A DNA stretch of 26,069 bases from positions 1 to 26,069 of IMG/VR virus record IMGVR_UViG_3300035459_000046; one strand, given 5' to 3'. Source of the stretch: a virus. Below, piece after piece: positions 7,828-14,209 of the stretch. The translations under genes and the position numbers were made by a program. Under the pieces are notes generated by a model. It did no database searches. It saw nothing but the letters and a program-made list of their open reading frames with translations, and had not been told where the DNA came from. Positions within the stretch are counted from its first letter, which is position 1. Each line of letters starts with the position of its first letter.

Positions 7828-8342
7828 TCATACCCCCCAAAATCGCCCTGCATTGTGCCGCCAATGGCGGCAAGCCGGCTGCGCGAGCTGGTTGAGATGA
7901 CAGAAGACGCCATGCTTCCTGCGGAGTAGCTTATCCCCGAGCGCCCGGCAAGTTCGGCAGATTCCAGCCATTGATCGAGCCCGTTCTGCATGATGGCGAC
8001 ATACTTCCCCATCTGTTGGTCAAGTGGGGGGCGGAAATGAGGGAGAGGATACTGGAAGTAAGCGCGACCGAGAGAGTCATACATCGCGTAGAACCCGAAC
8101 TCCAGCCTACATGCCTGGGGCAGATCCGTTCCAACAATGGCGTAATACTTGCCGTCTTCCATGATGATTTTCTCGACATGGATCGAGCGGCGATAAGTGC
8201 CCGTGAGGTATGGAGCGAGTTCCTTTATGTCGTTAGCAAGCGCCTGTCCTGCGAGTTCTGCTTGTGCTTCGGCTGCCCGTTGGATCCCGGAGGCTAATTC
8301 ATCGATTGCCGCGATCGTTTCGTCGAAGCCGAAGACTTCCAT
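7824..8342 (-). CDS. HK97 gp10-like tail-completion protein
   Basis: The chosen ATG (8342) overlaps the upstream stop as TGATG and gives 172 residues. An in-frame upstream start at 8375 would lie inside the previous gene. The sequence has an N-terminal helix (FDETIAAIDELASGIQRAAEAQAELAGQALANDI) followed by APYLTGTYRRSIHVE and AIVGTDLPQACRLEFGF. This is the gp10/neck-protein pattern: APxxTGxLRxSI, then V.T....A..lEfG. It should help join head and tail. Confidence 0.85.
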   Translation of the reverse strand: MEVFGFDETIAAIDELASGIQRAAEAQAELAGQALANDIKELAPYLTGTYRRSIHVEKIIMEDGKYYAIVGTDLPQACRLEFGFYAMYDSLGRAYFQYPLPHFRPPLDQQMGKYVAIMQNGLDQWLESAELAGRSGISYSAGSMASSVISTSSRSRLAAIGGTMQGDFGGYE

Positions 8343-8716
8343 CACATCACCTTCTGAATGATCGGAAACACCCATGCGAAGAACGTCACCAGCGCTGTTA
8401 CAACACCGATGCAGGCAACAGCAACCCCGAGGATTGCGGCAGCCCGCCCCACGGTTGAGTCAAACCATGAGGTGACGGCTACTTCGCACTCGTGTTTCTT
8501 CTCGATGGTGTCGAGCCGCCCCTCGTGATCGTCCAGCCGGGCGTCGATCTCTGTCTTGCAGGACCCGCACGAAGTGTCACGGTCCGTCTGAACCTTCTCA
8601 ATCATTTCGCGGAGCTGGCCGATCTCCCGGCCCTGGTCTTTGACTGCCTGGGTGAGTCCTCCGATCTCCTTGCTCATGGTGATGAGCGCCTGCGTGGTCG
8701 GGTCGTTTGGCGGCAT
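8342..8716 (-). CDS. Coiled-coil protein with one C-terminal membrane segment (XhlA/holin-like layout)
   Basis: This 124-residue protein has three parts. A coiled coil covers about residues 15-75 (SKEIGGLTQAVKDQGREIG, REMIEKVQTD, then DDHEGRLDTIEKK). It carries a CGSC pair near residue 50. One long hydrophobic helix lies near the C-terminus (AAAILGVAVACIGVVTALV, about 91-115). This resembles the XhlA-type hemolysin/holin accessory layout, but also generic membrane-anchored coiled coils. Its place between stopper and gp10-like genes is odd for a lysis protein. I am confident of the layout and not of the role. Confidence 0.65.
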   Translation of the reverse strand: MPPNDPTTQALITMSKEIGGLTQAVKDQGREIGQLREMIEKVQTDRDTSCGSCKTEIDARLDDHEGRLDTIEKKHECEVAVTSWFDSTVGRAAAILGVAVACIGVVTALVTFFAWVFPIIQKVM

Positions 8717-8719
8717 GGC

Positions 8720-9331
8720 TCACGCACCTGCCTTGGCAAGATCGCATTCCCAATGCCCGAGGATCCCGCCCGGGCCCTCTTTCGGTTCTGGTGATCCGAG
8801 GGTCCACGTTCCTGCGAACCCTACGACCGTGGTGATGAGATTGTCACCCATCACGGGCGTTACCGTTGCCGGCAGCATCACGCGGTCCGTGGAAGTGATC
8901 GTGAGCGCCTGCCCGGATGCCTTGATCGTGGCGTTCCGCTTGTAGAGCTTGCAGGCCGTTGTGGTGTCGATGTCCGTGTAAACGAGGCTGCCGCCGGTGT
9001 TGAACGCATCCGCGATCGTGCCGTTGACCTTTGCGGATCCTGGCACGGTCCCGTTATCCGTGATCGTCTCGTCGTCCTGGAAGGTGCCGGTGATGGTGTG
9101 TAGTGCGAGAGTGAGAGCCGGGACCGTGTAGATCGCAGCCCCCGAAGAGTCATAGAGCACCGTGCCGGGGATTCCGATGATGACCGCGGTGGCGTGACTG
9201 GTGGCACCGGTGAGGGTTTTACCAACGGTGAAAGCGGCCGCGGGGGTGTCGTATGCCAGGAGCATGTGCTGGCGGCGGGCCCGGAGGGTGCAGGTATGCG
9301 GGATGGCTTTTGCCGGAAGAGCGTAAGTCAT
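8720..9331 (-). CDS. Head-tail stopper/adaptor with inserted beta domain
   Basis: This 203-residue protein is made of a short N-terminal piece (residues 1-24), an inserted domain (about 25-105) and a C-terminal part (LVYTDIDTTTACKLYKRNA, then ASGQALTITSTDRVMLPATV and LITTVVGFAGTWTLG). The outer parts suit the small beta-barrel stopper (SPP1 gp16-like) between connector and tail-completion protein. The inserted domain closely matches residues 266-334 of the gp37-like tail protein. The ATG overlaps the connector stop (ATGA). The function is assigned mainly from gene order. Confidence 0.65.
   Translation of the reverse strand: MTYALPAKAIPHTCTLRARRQHMLLAYDTPAAAFTVGKTLTGATSHATAVIIGIPGTVLYDSSGAAIYTVPALTLALHTITGTFQDDETITDNGTVPGSAKVNGTIADAFNTGGSLVYTDIDTTTACKLYKRNATIKASGQALTITSTDRVMLPATVTPVMGDNLITTVVGFAGTWTLGSPEPKEGPGGILGHWECDLAKAGA
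9017..9259 (-). repeat. Copy 1 of a mobile beta domain (in the stopper protein)
   Basis: This encodes LAYDTPAAAFTVGKTLTG, ATSHATAVIIGI, then LTLALHTITGTFQDDETITD and GSAKVNGT. It lines up motif by motif with 1863-2069, apart from about 12 extra residues in the middle (residues about 56-69). The shared DNA near the domain start points to copying rather than distant homology. Confidence 0.85.
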
Positions 9332-9768
9332 GCATCCCCCGAGAAGAAGACCGAATCGTCGCTCTGATCCAGCTTGAAGTCCCCCATGATGGCATCGCTG
9401 CGGGTTACGCTTGACTGCGCATCGGTAGTGCCGACCCGTTTCAGTTTCACGTACTCGTTCAGGATCCGGAACGCTTCAGCCCGTAATTCTTTCGAGAGTG
9501 CGAGCTGATCGGCTGCCCCGCTTTGCGAGAAGTCGCCTGAGGAATATGAGGTTGGGTTCTCCCCGGTCAGATAGAACCGGTACGCCACGGAGGCCCGGGT
9601 GAACAGGATCGACGCGGATTTTGCCGTGTCGGTGTTGACTGCGATTCCCTGTGCCGTGAAGTATGCGAGAATGTCCCGGTCCGCATCTGCAATCATCGCA
9701 GTAAGATCGGCATCGGATACTGTCGTGCCAACGTAGACTTTTACATCGGTATTCGTGCAGTATGCCAT
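9328..9768 (-). CDS. Head-tail connector (gp6-like adaptor)
   Basis: This 146-residue, mostly helical protein begins MAYCTNTDVKVYVGTTVSDADLTAMIADADRDILAYF. The pattern of a short N-terminal strand followed by an acidic helix with DADxxI is usual for gp6/gp15-type adaptors that dock under the portal. The middle helix (SILFTRASVAYRFYLTGENP) and the RAEAFRILNEYVKLKR helix also fit. It comes after the capsid genes and before the stopper, as in SPP1- and HK97-like viruses. Confidence 0.75.
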   Translation of the reverse strand: MAYCTNTDVKVYVGTTVSDADLTAMIADADRDILAYFTAQGIAVNTDTAKSASILFTRASVAYRFYLTGENPTSYSSGDFSQSGAADQLALSKELRAEAFRILNEYVKLKRVGTTDAQSSVTRSDAIMGDFKLDQSDDSVFFSGDA

Positions 9769-9778
9769 TTCCCGATCC

Positions 9779-9925
9779 TCACACCTTGACGATCACCATG
9801 AATTTCTGGACCCCGGTCTCCATGAACGGGACGACCTGAACGAGTTTGTCGGCGGTGGCTGCATTCACTGCAGCGGCACATGTCGCTGCGGTTGCGTAGA
9901 TCGTGGTCACGTAGGCGTCTGCCAT
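9779..9925 (-). CDS. Small conserved-looking virion-module protein (48 aa)
   Basis: This 48-residue ORF runs from the ATG at 9925 to the TGA at 9779, with an Ala-rich helix (ATAATCAAAVNAATADKLV) and a C-terminal strand (FMVIVKV). It fits tightly between the fibre-like protein (stop 9940) and the connector (start 9768) and fills an otherwise empty gap of 171 nt. No function is recognised. Position suggests a minor head protein. Confidence 0.65.
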   Translation of the reverse strand: MADAYVTTIYATAATCAAAVNAATADKLVQVVPFMETGVQKFMVIVKV

Positions 9926-9939
9926 TCAGAACAGCCCCG

Positions 9940-10395
9940 TTATGCGGTCCTCGTAGCCTCAATAGTAACGAGTGCAGTGCCGCCGGTTGTGGTCTTGAGC
10001 GTGGTGAGCGAGTAGTAGCCATCGGCGAGAACAACATTGTTAGTAGTAGGTGACACGGAATGCTCCGTTGCGACAACTTCTGACGCTGCGAGTGTGAGTA
10101 CTCCGGTGGCAGAGTCCCCAGTAGAGTTTGCACCGGTGATCGTCCCGGCATCATTCGCGCTGAGTGCTCCCGTTGTCACTGACCGGATTTTGTTCACCGT
10201 GACCTTGAACGGGAAGTAAACCTTCGTCGCCATCTGGTTCGCGGTCACGAATGAGACCGGGACCGTAACGATGATCTTTTCCCCTTCGGTCGTTGCCAGT
10301 TCCGTGGCAATAAGGCCCAGTTCCGTGGCAATCTTGCTGAGAAGAGACCCCGCCTGTTCGCGAAGTTCTTTTGCTGTTTTGGCTGTGTATACCAT
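9940..10395 (-). CDS. Head decoration/fibre-like protein
   Basis: This 151-residue protein starts with a helix (KTAKELREQAGSLLSKIATELGLIATELA). A beta-rich remainder follows (IVTVPVSFVTANQMATKVYFPFKVTVNKI), ending LADGYYSLTTLKTTTGGTALVTIEA. The layout of an N-terminal coiled coil and a C-terminal beta domain is seen in head-fibre proteins. It lies directly after the major capsid gene and has a strong SD (GGAGG, 10 nt before the ATG), so it is probably abundant. The exact family is not recognised. Confidence 0.6.
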   Translation of the reverse strand: MVYTAKTAKELREQAGSLLSKIATELGLIATELATTEGEKIIVTVPVSFVTANQMATKVYFPFKVTVNKIRSVTTGALSANDAGTITGANSTGDSATGVLTLAASEVVATEHSVSPTTNNVVLADGYYSLTTLKTTTGGTALVTIEATRTA

Positions 10396-10434
10396 GATTT
10401 TCTTAAACCTCCTGATTTTTCGTACTGGAGAAGT

Positions 10435-10450
10435 CCCTCAAAAAAGAGGG
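10435..10450 (-). terminator. Hairpin with U6 loop directly after the capsid gene
   Basis: The repeats CCCTC and GAGGG flank a six-base A/T loop 5 nt past the capsid stop. On the minus strand the transcript reads CCCTC-UUUUUU-GAGGG. It could be a partial terminator or an mRNA 3'-end stabiliser that keeps capsid message abundant. No long U-run follows, so full termination is unlikely. Confidence 0.4.
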
Positions 10451-10454
10451 GTGA

Positions 10455-11405
10455 TCAGAACCCGTCGTCCTTGAGATACCCGTAGGCATCCTTGACGACG
10501 ACAACCTCATCGAACCAGAGCTGGATCACGGTGTCGTGGGTGTCGTCCTCAAAGTACTGGTGGGTGTTGAGGCCGAAGTTCGGCACGGTCTTTACGGTCG
10601 GCTGGCCGTTGACAACGGTCTCGTACTGGATCTGTGCGGTCGAGAAGTCCGCGTCGTTGTTGTAGAACATCGCGGCTGCCGGGTGGTTGCGGTCCAGCCC
10701 GAAGATGTCCCCGTGAGTGATACCGCTGAACATCCCATGCAGGACCGGCTTGCCTTCGATCGGGATCACCATGGAGTCCTGGAGCGGGGCGTTGATCGCT
10801 GCGTTCCGGTACTCCGGGATCTCCGAGGCGATCATGAATCCCTCGGCCTCTCCGAAGTTCGCGGTGTCCACGAATGCGTCGGTAAGCCGGTAGGGGTAAC
10901 CTTCCCGCTTGAATGCGTTCTTGAAGACAGTCAGATCACGGACCGGGGTGAAAGTCGCAGTATGCCATGTTGCTGTCGGGGCGATGCCTGCGTCGGTGGC
11001 CCCTGCCCGCAGGTTGGTGTAGATCTGCGAGTTGAGGTACTCGGCAAGCCAGTAGCCTGCGTTCTGATATCCATCCATGATCATGTCGCGGCCTGCAGGG
11101 AGCTTGATGGCATCCTTGTCGAGCCGGATGGCAAGGCCCTCGGTCTTGGTGAGTGCCACGGTCTTGGTGATCTTGGAGAACTGGACCTCGGGGAACTTGC
11201 TGGACGGCGTGATGAGTCGCGGGGTCTGTTTCTTTGCGTCCGCAGACCGGCTGTCCTTCTTTGCGTAGGGGACCGGCTGGCCTCCTGAGTCAACGAAGGG
11301 GATGAGTTCGAGGAACTTGAGATCGGGTTCCATGACCCGCATGATCTCTGAGAGTACAACGTCCTTCTGGAGGAACCTGTCATTGATGCCTGAAATCTGT
11401 ACCAT
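10455..11405 (-). CDS. Major capsid protein
   Basis: This is a 316-residue protein. I start it at the ATG at 11405 because GGAGGGG lies 6 nt upstream. The longer frame to 11447 would overlap the decoration gene. The sequence has the N-terminal helix and core seen in HK97-fold capsids encoded after a protease-scaffold gene and decoration gene: VVLSEIMRVMEPDLKFLELIPFV, then SKITKTVALTKTEGLAIRLDKD, GFMIASEIPEYRNAAINAPL, and a C-terminal strand HDTVIQLWFDEVVVVK. No N-terminal delta domain remains in the ORF; scaffolding is supplied by the upstream gene. It is the most abundant head protein. Confidence 0.85.
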   Translation of the reverse strand: MVQISGINDRFLQKDVVLSEIMRVMEPDLKFLELIPFVDSGGQPVPYAKKDSRSADAKKQTPRLITPSSKFPEVQFSKITKTVALTKTEGLAIRLDKDAIKLPAGRDMIMDGYQNAGYWLAEYLNSQIYTNLRAGATDAGIAPTATWHTATFTPVRDLTVFKNAFKREGYPYRLTDAFVDTANFGEAEGFMIASEIPEYRNAAINAPLQDSMVIPIEGKPVLHGMFSGITHGDIFGLDRNHPAAAMFYNNDADFSTAQIQYETVVNGQPTVKTVPNFGLNTHQYFEDDTHDTVIQLWFDEVVVVKDAYGYLKDDGF

Positions 11406-11418
11406 GTCTTTCCCCTCC

Positions 11419-12036
11419 TTATCCCTGGATGACGACTGTGCCGCCAACGAAGCTCACGAGTGCACTGACATCGGCTGCTGCCGCAGGGATGTAATGGAAT
11501 GAGATGAGCCCGACACCACCGTTTGCAACGTCCGAGACTGCAAGGGTGGTAACTCCGCCCTGGAGTGCGATACTTTCCGAGGCGTCGATCTTCATAGTCC
11601 CTGCAACGCCCGGCACGATTGCCGCTGCATTGAGGCCCTTGACGACTGCCTTGATTGCACCGGAGAGGCCGAACCATTCGACCGTGGCAACACGGTAATA
11701 CTGGCCTGCCAGTTGCTTTGCCCAGGTGTTTCCGGCTGCGGTATTCGCGGGTGCACGCACGAGTTGAGGCGTGGTGATGATGCGGCCGACAATCAGCGTG
11801 CCTGCTGCGATTGCCTTGGCTACCGGCACGCCGTTGGTGGCGATGAAAGTGTTCTCGGTCTGGACATCGGGGACAACGAAGTCGTCCTTCTTGAGCGGCG
11901 ATGCGAACGTGATCGCGGTGTCGGTGTACCCATCGGGTCCGAGCGCGTCATCGGTTACGGTCGGCTGTCCTTCGTACAGGATGCACGGCAGCTTAAGTCC
12001 GCCTCCGACATCCCCTGCAATTGCTGAAACTGCCAT
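11419..12036 (-). CDS. Capsid decoration (head stabilisation) protein
   Basis: This 205-residue beta-rich protein lies between the protease-scaffold gene and the major capsid gene, the position of lambda gpD-like decoration proteins. It shows AKAIAAGTLIVGRIITTPQLVRA and VATVEWFGLSGAIKAVVKG, which suit compact beta-barrels binding the capsid surface. GGGAGG lies upstream of the ATG. It is separated from the capsid start by 13 nt, so the two are probably made in matching amounts. Confidence 0.7.
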   Translation of the reverse strand: MAVSAIAGDVGGGLKLPCILYEGQPTVTDDALGPDGYTDTAITFASPLKKDDFVVPDVQTENTFIATNGVPVAKAIAAGTLIVGRIITTPQLVRAPANTAAGNTWAKQLAGQYYRVATVEWFGLSGAIKAVVKGLNAAAIVPGVAGTMKIDASESIALQGGVTTLAVSDVANGGVGLISFHYIPAAAADVSALVSFVGGTVVIQG

Positions 12037-12042
12037 TTTTGA

Positions 12043-12471
12043 TTACCTCCCTATCCTACCGGTTGAGGCCCGGAGTTCGCGGATCGTTGCGAGCGTGTCG
12101 GGTTTTTCCGGATCTGCGGACCCGTCAGCTGCCTTCTGGACGTGGGTTTGCCCTTCCTGCCTGGTGCCAGGTGCACGGTTCTGCAGGATCTTTGCGTTGA
12201 ACGCAAGGGGATCCTCCTTGCACAGCTTACGAAGGGCTGCTTCATCGGTCGGGTCCTTGACGAGGCCCGGGGTGATGATGGTCTTCTTCATCTGAGCCCA
12301 GTCGGCGTCTTCCTTCTGGAGCCTGATCTTCTCCTGCTCTGCTTTGAGATCGTCCCGCTCTTTCTGGAGCTTGGCGATCTCTGCATCCTTTGCCGCCGCA
12401 AGGTCGTCCCGCTCTTTCTGGAGCTTGGCGATAGCGGCGTCGGTTTCGGTTTTGGTAGTAGGTTCTGCCAT
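12043..12471 (-). CDS. Nested in-frame scaffold protein (internal start)
   Basis: Inside the protease-scaffold gene an in-frame ATG (12471) is preceded by AAGAGGAAC, giving GAGG about 6 nt before the start. It would make a separate 142-residue protein beginning MAEPTTKTETDAAIAKLQ. That product contains only the coiled coil and scaffold tail. The arrangement matches lambda C/Nu3, where the scaffold is also made from an internal start. The ATG and SD are seen in the sequence; the use of the start is inferred. Confidence 0.6.
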   Translation of the reverse strand: MAEPTTKTETDAAIAKLQKERDDLAAAKDAEIAKLQKERDDLKAEQEKIRLQKEDADWAQMKKTIITPGLVKDPTDEAALRKLCKEDPLAFNAKILQNRAPGTRQEGQTHVQKAADGSADPEKPDTLATIRELRASTGRIGR

Positions 12472-13581
12472 TTTGTTCCTCTTCGCGATATTGTCGAGAT
12501 CTTCAGCCGTCATGTTAGTGATGACCGTACCGGCCTGCTTCACTACATACGCCTGCTCGACTTCTTCCGGCTGTCCGAATGTAACCGTGCCGTCGTCACC
12601 GATCGTATAAGGCGAGGTGAAATACTGCATGGTGTCCGGGTTCTGCCAGATCACCTGGTCCGGGAGCGTCATCACGGTCCATACCTCACGGAGTTCTCCG
12701 CTTGGGTACCTCATACCGATGGTCTCGGACAGTGCACGCCGGACGTTTTCGATCTGGCCTTCGAGGGACTCGCCGTCCGGCGTGTTCATTGTCCCCTGGG
12801 CAACAACAGTTACTGCGTTCGTCTTCGGTGTTCCGGAGTCTTCCCCGAAATTCCCCTGCCAAAACGTCGAGATAGCGTCAAGGACGCTCTGCAATTTCGC
12901 CTTATTCTTGGCGGAAATCGCTTTCCCGATGTTGGTGTGCGGGTTTCCCGCTGGTTTTGTCGTCACATTCCCAAGCTCCTGTTTGTTGAGGATCACGGCG
13001 CCCGGATCAACGGGCCGGTCGGTCGCGGTCTCTTCAAAATCGAGGACGTGATGGGGCAGGACTTCCCCGTAAAGTGACTGCCCATCATCGGGGCAGATAA
13101 AAGCGGTTGAGTGCGACAGTTTGCCCTCTTCGTTGAGTTTCAGGGCGATAGGTAAGGCTTCCTGCGACCGAGTAAGTGTGTCCTGCGATATCAGCCCGGC
13201 TTCAAACATCCGCTGTGCCGGCTCGATAGAATAGACCTTTTTGGCTTCGAGTTTCGCGCCGCCGGCTATAAGGATCTTTGAGTCCTGGATATCCCCGATG
13301 ATCGCGCCGTTGATTTCCGCAAGTTCGGCCTCAGTGATGCCCCGTAAGGGATCGAGGTGCTTCTTTGCGAAGACGATCGGGAGGTTGTTCCAGCGGTCAA
13401 CGGTCGGGATGAACGGCTCTTTGTTGAAGTACAGTTTCCCGACTTTCCGATCAAGGCGCTGAAGGATCGCGTCGTGTGGTTCGGCAGCGGCGGTCTTGTT
13501 AAGCCGACATGCCGGGCAATAATGAACGTGCGCCCCAGCAGAAGAGCGTGTGCCGAGTTCTGGCAGTGTTGCTGCGGGCAT
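12043..13581 (-). CDS. Head maturation protease fused to a scaffold domain
   Basis: This is a 512-residue protein. The N-terminal part carries a YCPAC pair (residues 21-25), WNNLPIVFAKKH (H75), IGDIQDSKI, and KLSHSTAFICP with a following HHVLDF (S156/S158, H177/H178). This is the order of His and Ser motifs in DUF2213/HK97-like prohead proteases. Residues 381-432 are a charged coiled coil with two copies of IAKLQKERDDL, the usual look of a scaffold. The C-terminus (EDPLAFNAKILQNR) is typical of scaffolds. The start has no SD but a TATA-like box about 25 nt upstream, so it may be leaderless. It begins a second transcription unit. Confidence 0.75.
   Translation of the reverse strand: MPAATLPELGTRSSAGAHVHYCPACRLNKTAAAEPHDAILQRLDRKVGKLYFNKEPFIPTVDRWNNLPIVFAKKHLDPLRGITEAELAEINGAIIGDIQDSKILIAGGAKLEAKKVYSIEPAQRMFEAGLISQDTLTRSQEALPIALKLNEEGKLSHSTAFICPDDGQSLYGEVLPHHVLDFEETATDRPVDPGAVILNKQELGNVTTKPAGNPHTNIGKAISAKNKAKLQSVLDAISTFWQGNFGEDSGTPKTNAVTVVAQGTMNTPDGESLEGQIENVRRALSETIGMRYPSGELREVWTVMTLPDQVIWQNPDTMQYFTSPYTIGDDGTVTFGQPEEVEQAYVVKQAGTVITNMTAEDLDNIAKRNKMAEPTTKTETDAAIAKLQKERDDLAAAKDAEIAKLQKERDDLKAEQEKIRLQKEDADWAQMKKTIITPGLVKDPTDEAALRKLCKEDPLAFNAKILQNRAPGTRQEGQTHVQKAADGSADPEKPDTLATIRELRASTGRIGR
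12350..12432 (-). repeat. Two 29-bp direct repeats in the scaffold coiled coil
   Basis: The same 29 bases occur at 12350-12378 and 12404-12432, 54 bp (18 codons) apart. Because the spacing is in frame, both copies encode IAKLQKERDD. The duplication lengthens the coiled coil of the scaffold and may be a recent tandem duplication. Confidence 0.9.
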
Positions 13582-13600
13582 ATAGATATTGGTGCTTTGA

Positions 13601-13614
13601 GGTATTATAGTGCC
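13601..13614 (-). promoter_or_regulatory. Leftward TATA-like promoter for the protease/capsid genes
   Basis: On the minus strand the sequence CACTATAATACC is centred about 25 nt before the ATG at 13581. That distance puts the transcript start at or near the start codon, which has no Shine-Dalgarno. The protease-to-tail genes may therefore be transcribed separately from the packaging genes. The assignment rests on motif and spacing only. Confidence 0.45.
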
Positions 13615-13636
13615 ATTTCAAAGACCCACCCCCTTT

Positions 13637-13656
13637 AAGTATATTTTTTATATTTT
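13637..13656 (+). promoter_or_regulatory. Rightward archaeal TATA box for the RHH gene
   Basis: In an AT-rich island, TTTATATTTT (13647-13656) is centred 25 nt before the ATG at 13676, with a second TATA-like run at 13640-13648. The spacing predicts a leaderless mRNA. It diverges from the leftward promoter at 13601-13614, so one protein bound between them could control both. Confidence 0.6.
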
Positions 13657-13675
13657 GAATATCCAATATAATCTA

Positions 13676-13813
13676 ATGGCGGAAACCACGATCGGAGTGA
13701 GCAGGAAGACAAAGAAGCGGTTCGATAGTTTCGGATGTAAAGGGGAAACTGACGAGGAGTTACTTAACAGGATTATGAACGAACTGGAGGAATACCGGCG
13801 GAGATGTGGTTAG
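13676..13813 (+). CDS. Small ribbon-helix-helix type DNA-binding protein
   Basis: This 45-residue protein starts MAETTIGVSRKTKKRFDSFG and continues TDEELLNRIMNELEEYRR. A short strand (TTIGV), a helix with SRKTKKRFDSF and a second helix after a short loop are what archaeal ribbon-helix-helix/VapB-like antitoxins and regulators look like. I start it at the ATG because the archaeal family begins this way and the TATA box lies 25 nt upstream. It is the first of only two rightward genes. It could repress its own promoter and the divergent one at 13601-13614. Confidence 0.75.
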   Translation: MAETTIGVSRKTKKRFDSFGCKGETDEELLNRIMNELEEYRRRCG

Positions 13814-13814
13814 A

Positions 13815-13946
13815 ATGAAATTACGACTTCGGAAGATCATAAAACAGATCAAGGCGCACCAGTTCGGGCAGCCGGAGCGGGTCGCGTACACGATGCCAGA
13901 CCCCGGGGATCGCAGAAGGGCACATGCGCCGATGTGCGTGCGTTAA
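13815..13946 (+). CDS. Small basic protein, partner of the RHH gene
   Basis: This 43-residue ORF (MKLRLRKIIKQIKAHQFGQ, then PGDRRRAHAP) starts 2 nt after the RHH gene stop and would be co-transcribed with it. It is very basic, so DNA or RNA binding is possible. Its TAA overlaps the stop of the convergent leftward gene (13943). No PIN-domain or RelE-like features are visible, so a classical toxin cannot be claimed. It may be a coding remnant rather than a working gene. Confidence 0.45.
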   Translation: MKLRLRKIIKQIKAHQFGQPERVAYTMPDPGDRRRAHAPMCVR

Positions 13947-14209
13947 CCCACCGTTTTCACCCGCTGCAAAATAGCCCGCAATGCCACGAACCGGACCTGA
14001 TCCGGCGATATCCCTTTTTCCCGTGCTGCCCGGCTCAGTTCCGGGGGGATTTCCACAACCATAGACGTACCGGCCCGTTCCCGACGGATGAATGATTTTA
14101 CGGCGTTGCGTTTCCGTCCTAAAGCATGAGCAATAGCGCCCGGGCCGTCCTGTATATGGGTCCGGATGTATTCCTGTTCCGGTCCGGAAAGGGGGATGCC
14201 GGAGGTCAA
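13943..14209 (-). CDS. Putative DNA-binding protein with HTH and RHH-like parts
   Basis: This 88-residue protein has an N-terminal helix-turn-helix (EQEYIRTHIQDGPGAIAHAL, then GRKRNAVKSFIRRER, about residues 11-45). The C-terminus looks like a ribbon-helix-helix unit (MVVEIPPELSRAAREKGIS, about 50-68). The start codon is a TTG whose last bases overlap the upstream stop (TTGA), with GGAGG about 8 nt before it. Its gene order, after MuF and a Cys-rich protein, makes it part of the packaging transcript. A regulatory role is probable; its target is unknown. Confidence 0.65.
   Translation of the reverse strand: MTSGIPLSGPEQEYIRTHIQDGPGAIAHALGRKRNAVKSFIRRERAGTSMVVEIPPELSRAAREKGISPDQVRFVALRAILQRVKTVG

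Noticed and set aside
10536-11288. Plus-strand 250-codon ORF antisense to the major capsid gene
   Set aside because: Long only because of GC-rich codon bias on the opposite strand; the sequence is Val/Gly/Asp/Cys-rich without a fold pattern.
12142-13077. Plus-strand 311-codon ORF antisense to the protease-scaffold gene
   Set aside because: It is the complementary shadow of a well supported gene; its protein has no recognisable pattern and no start signal.
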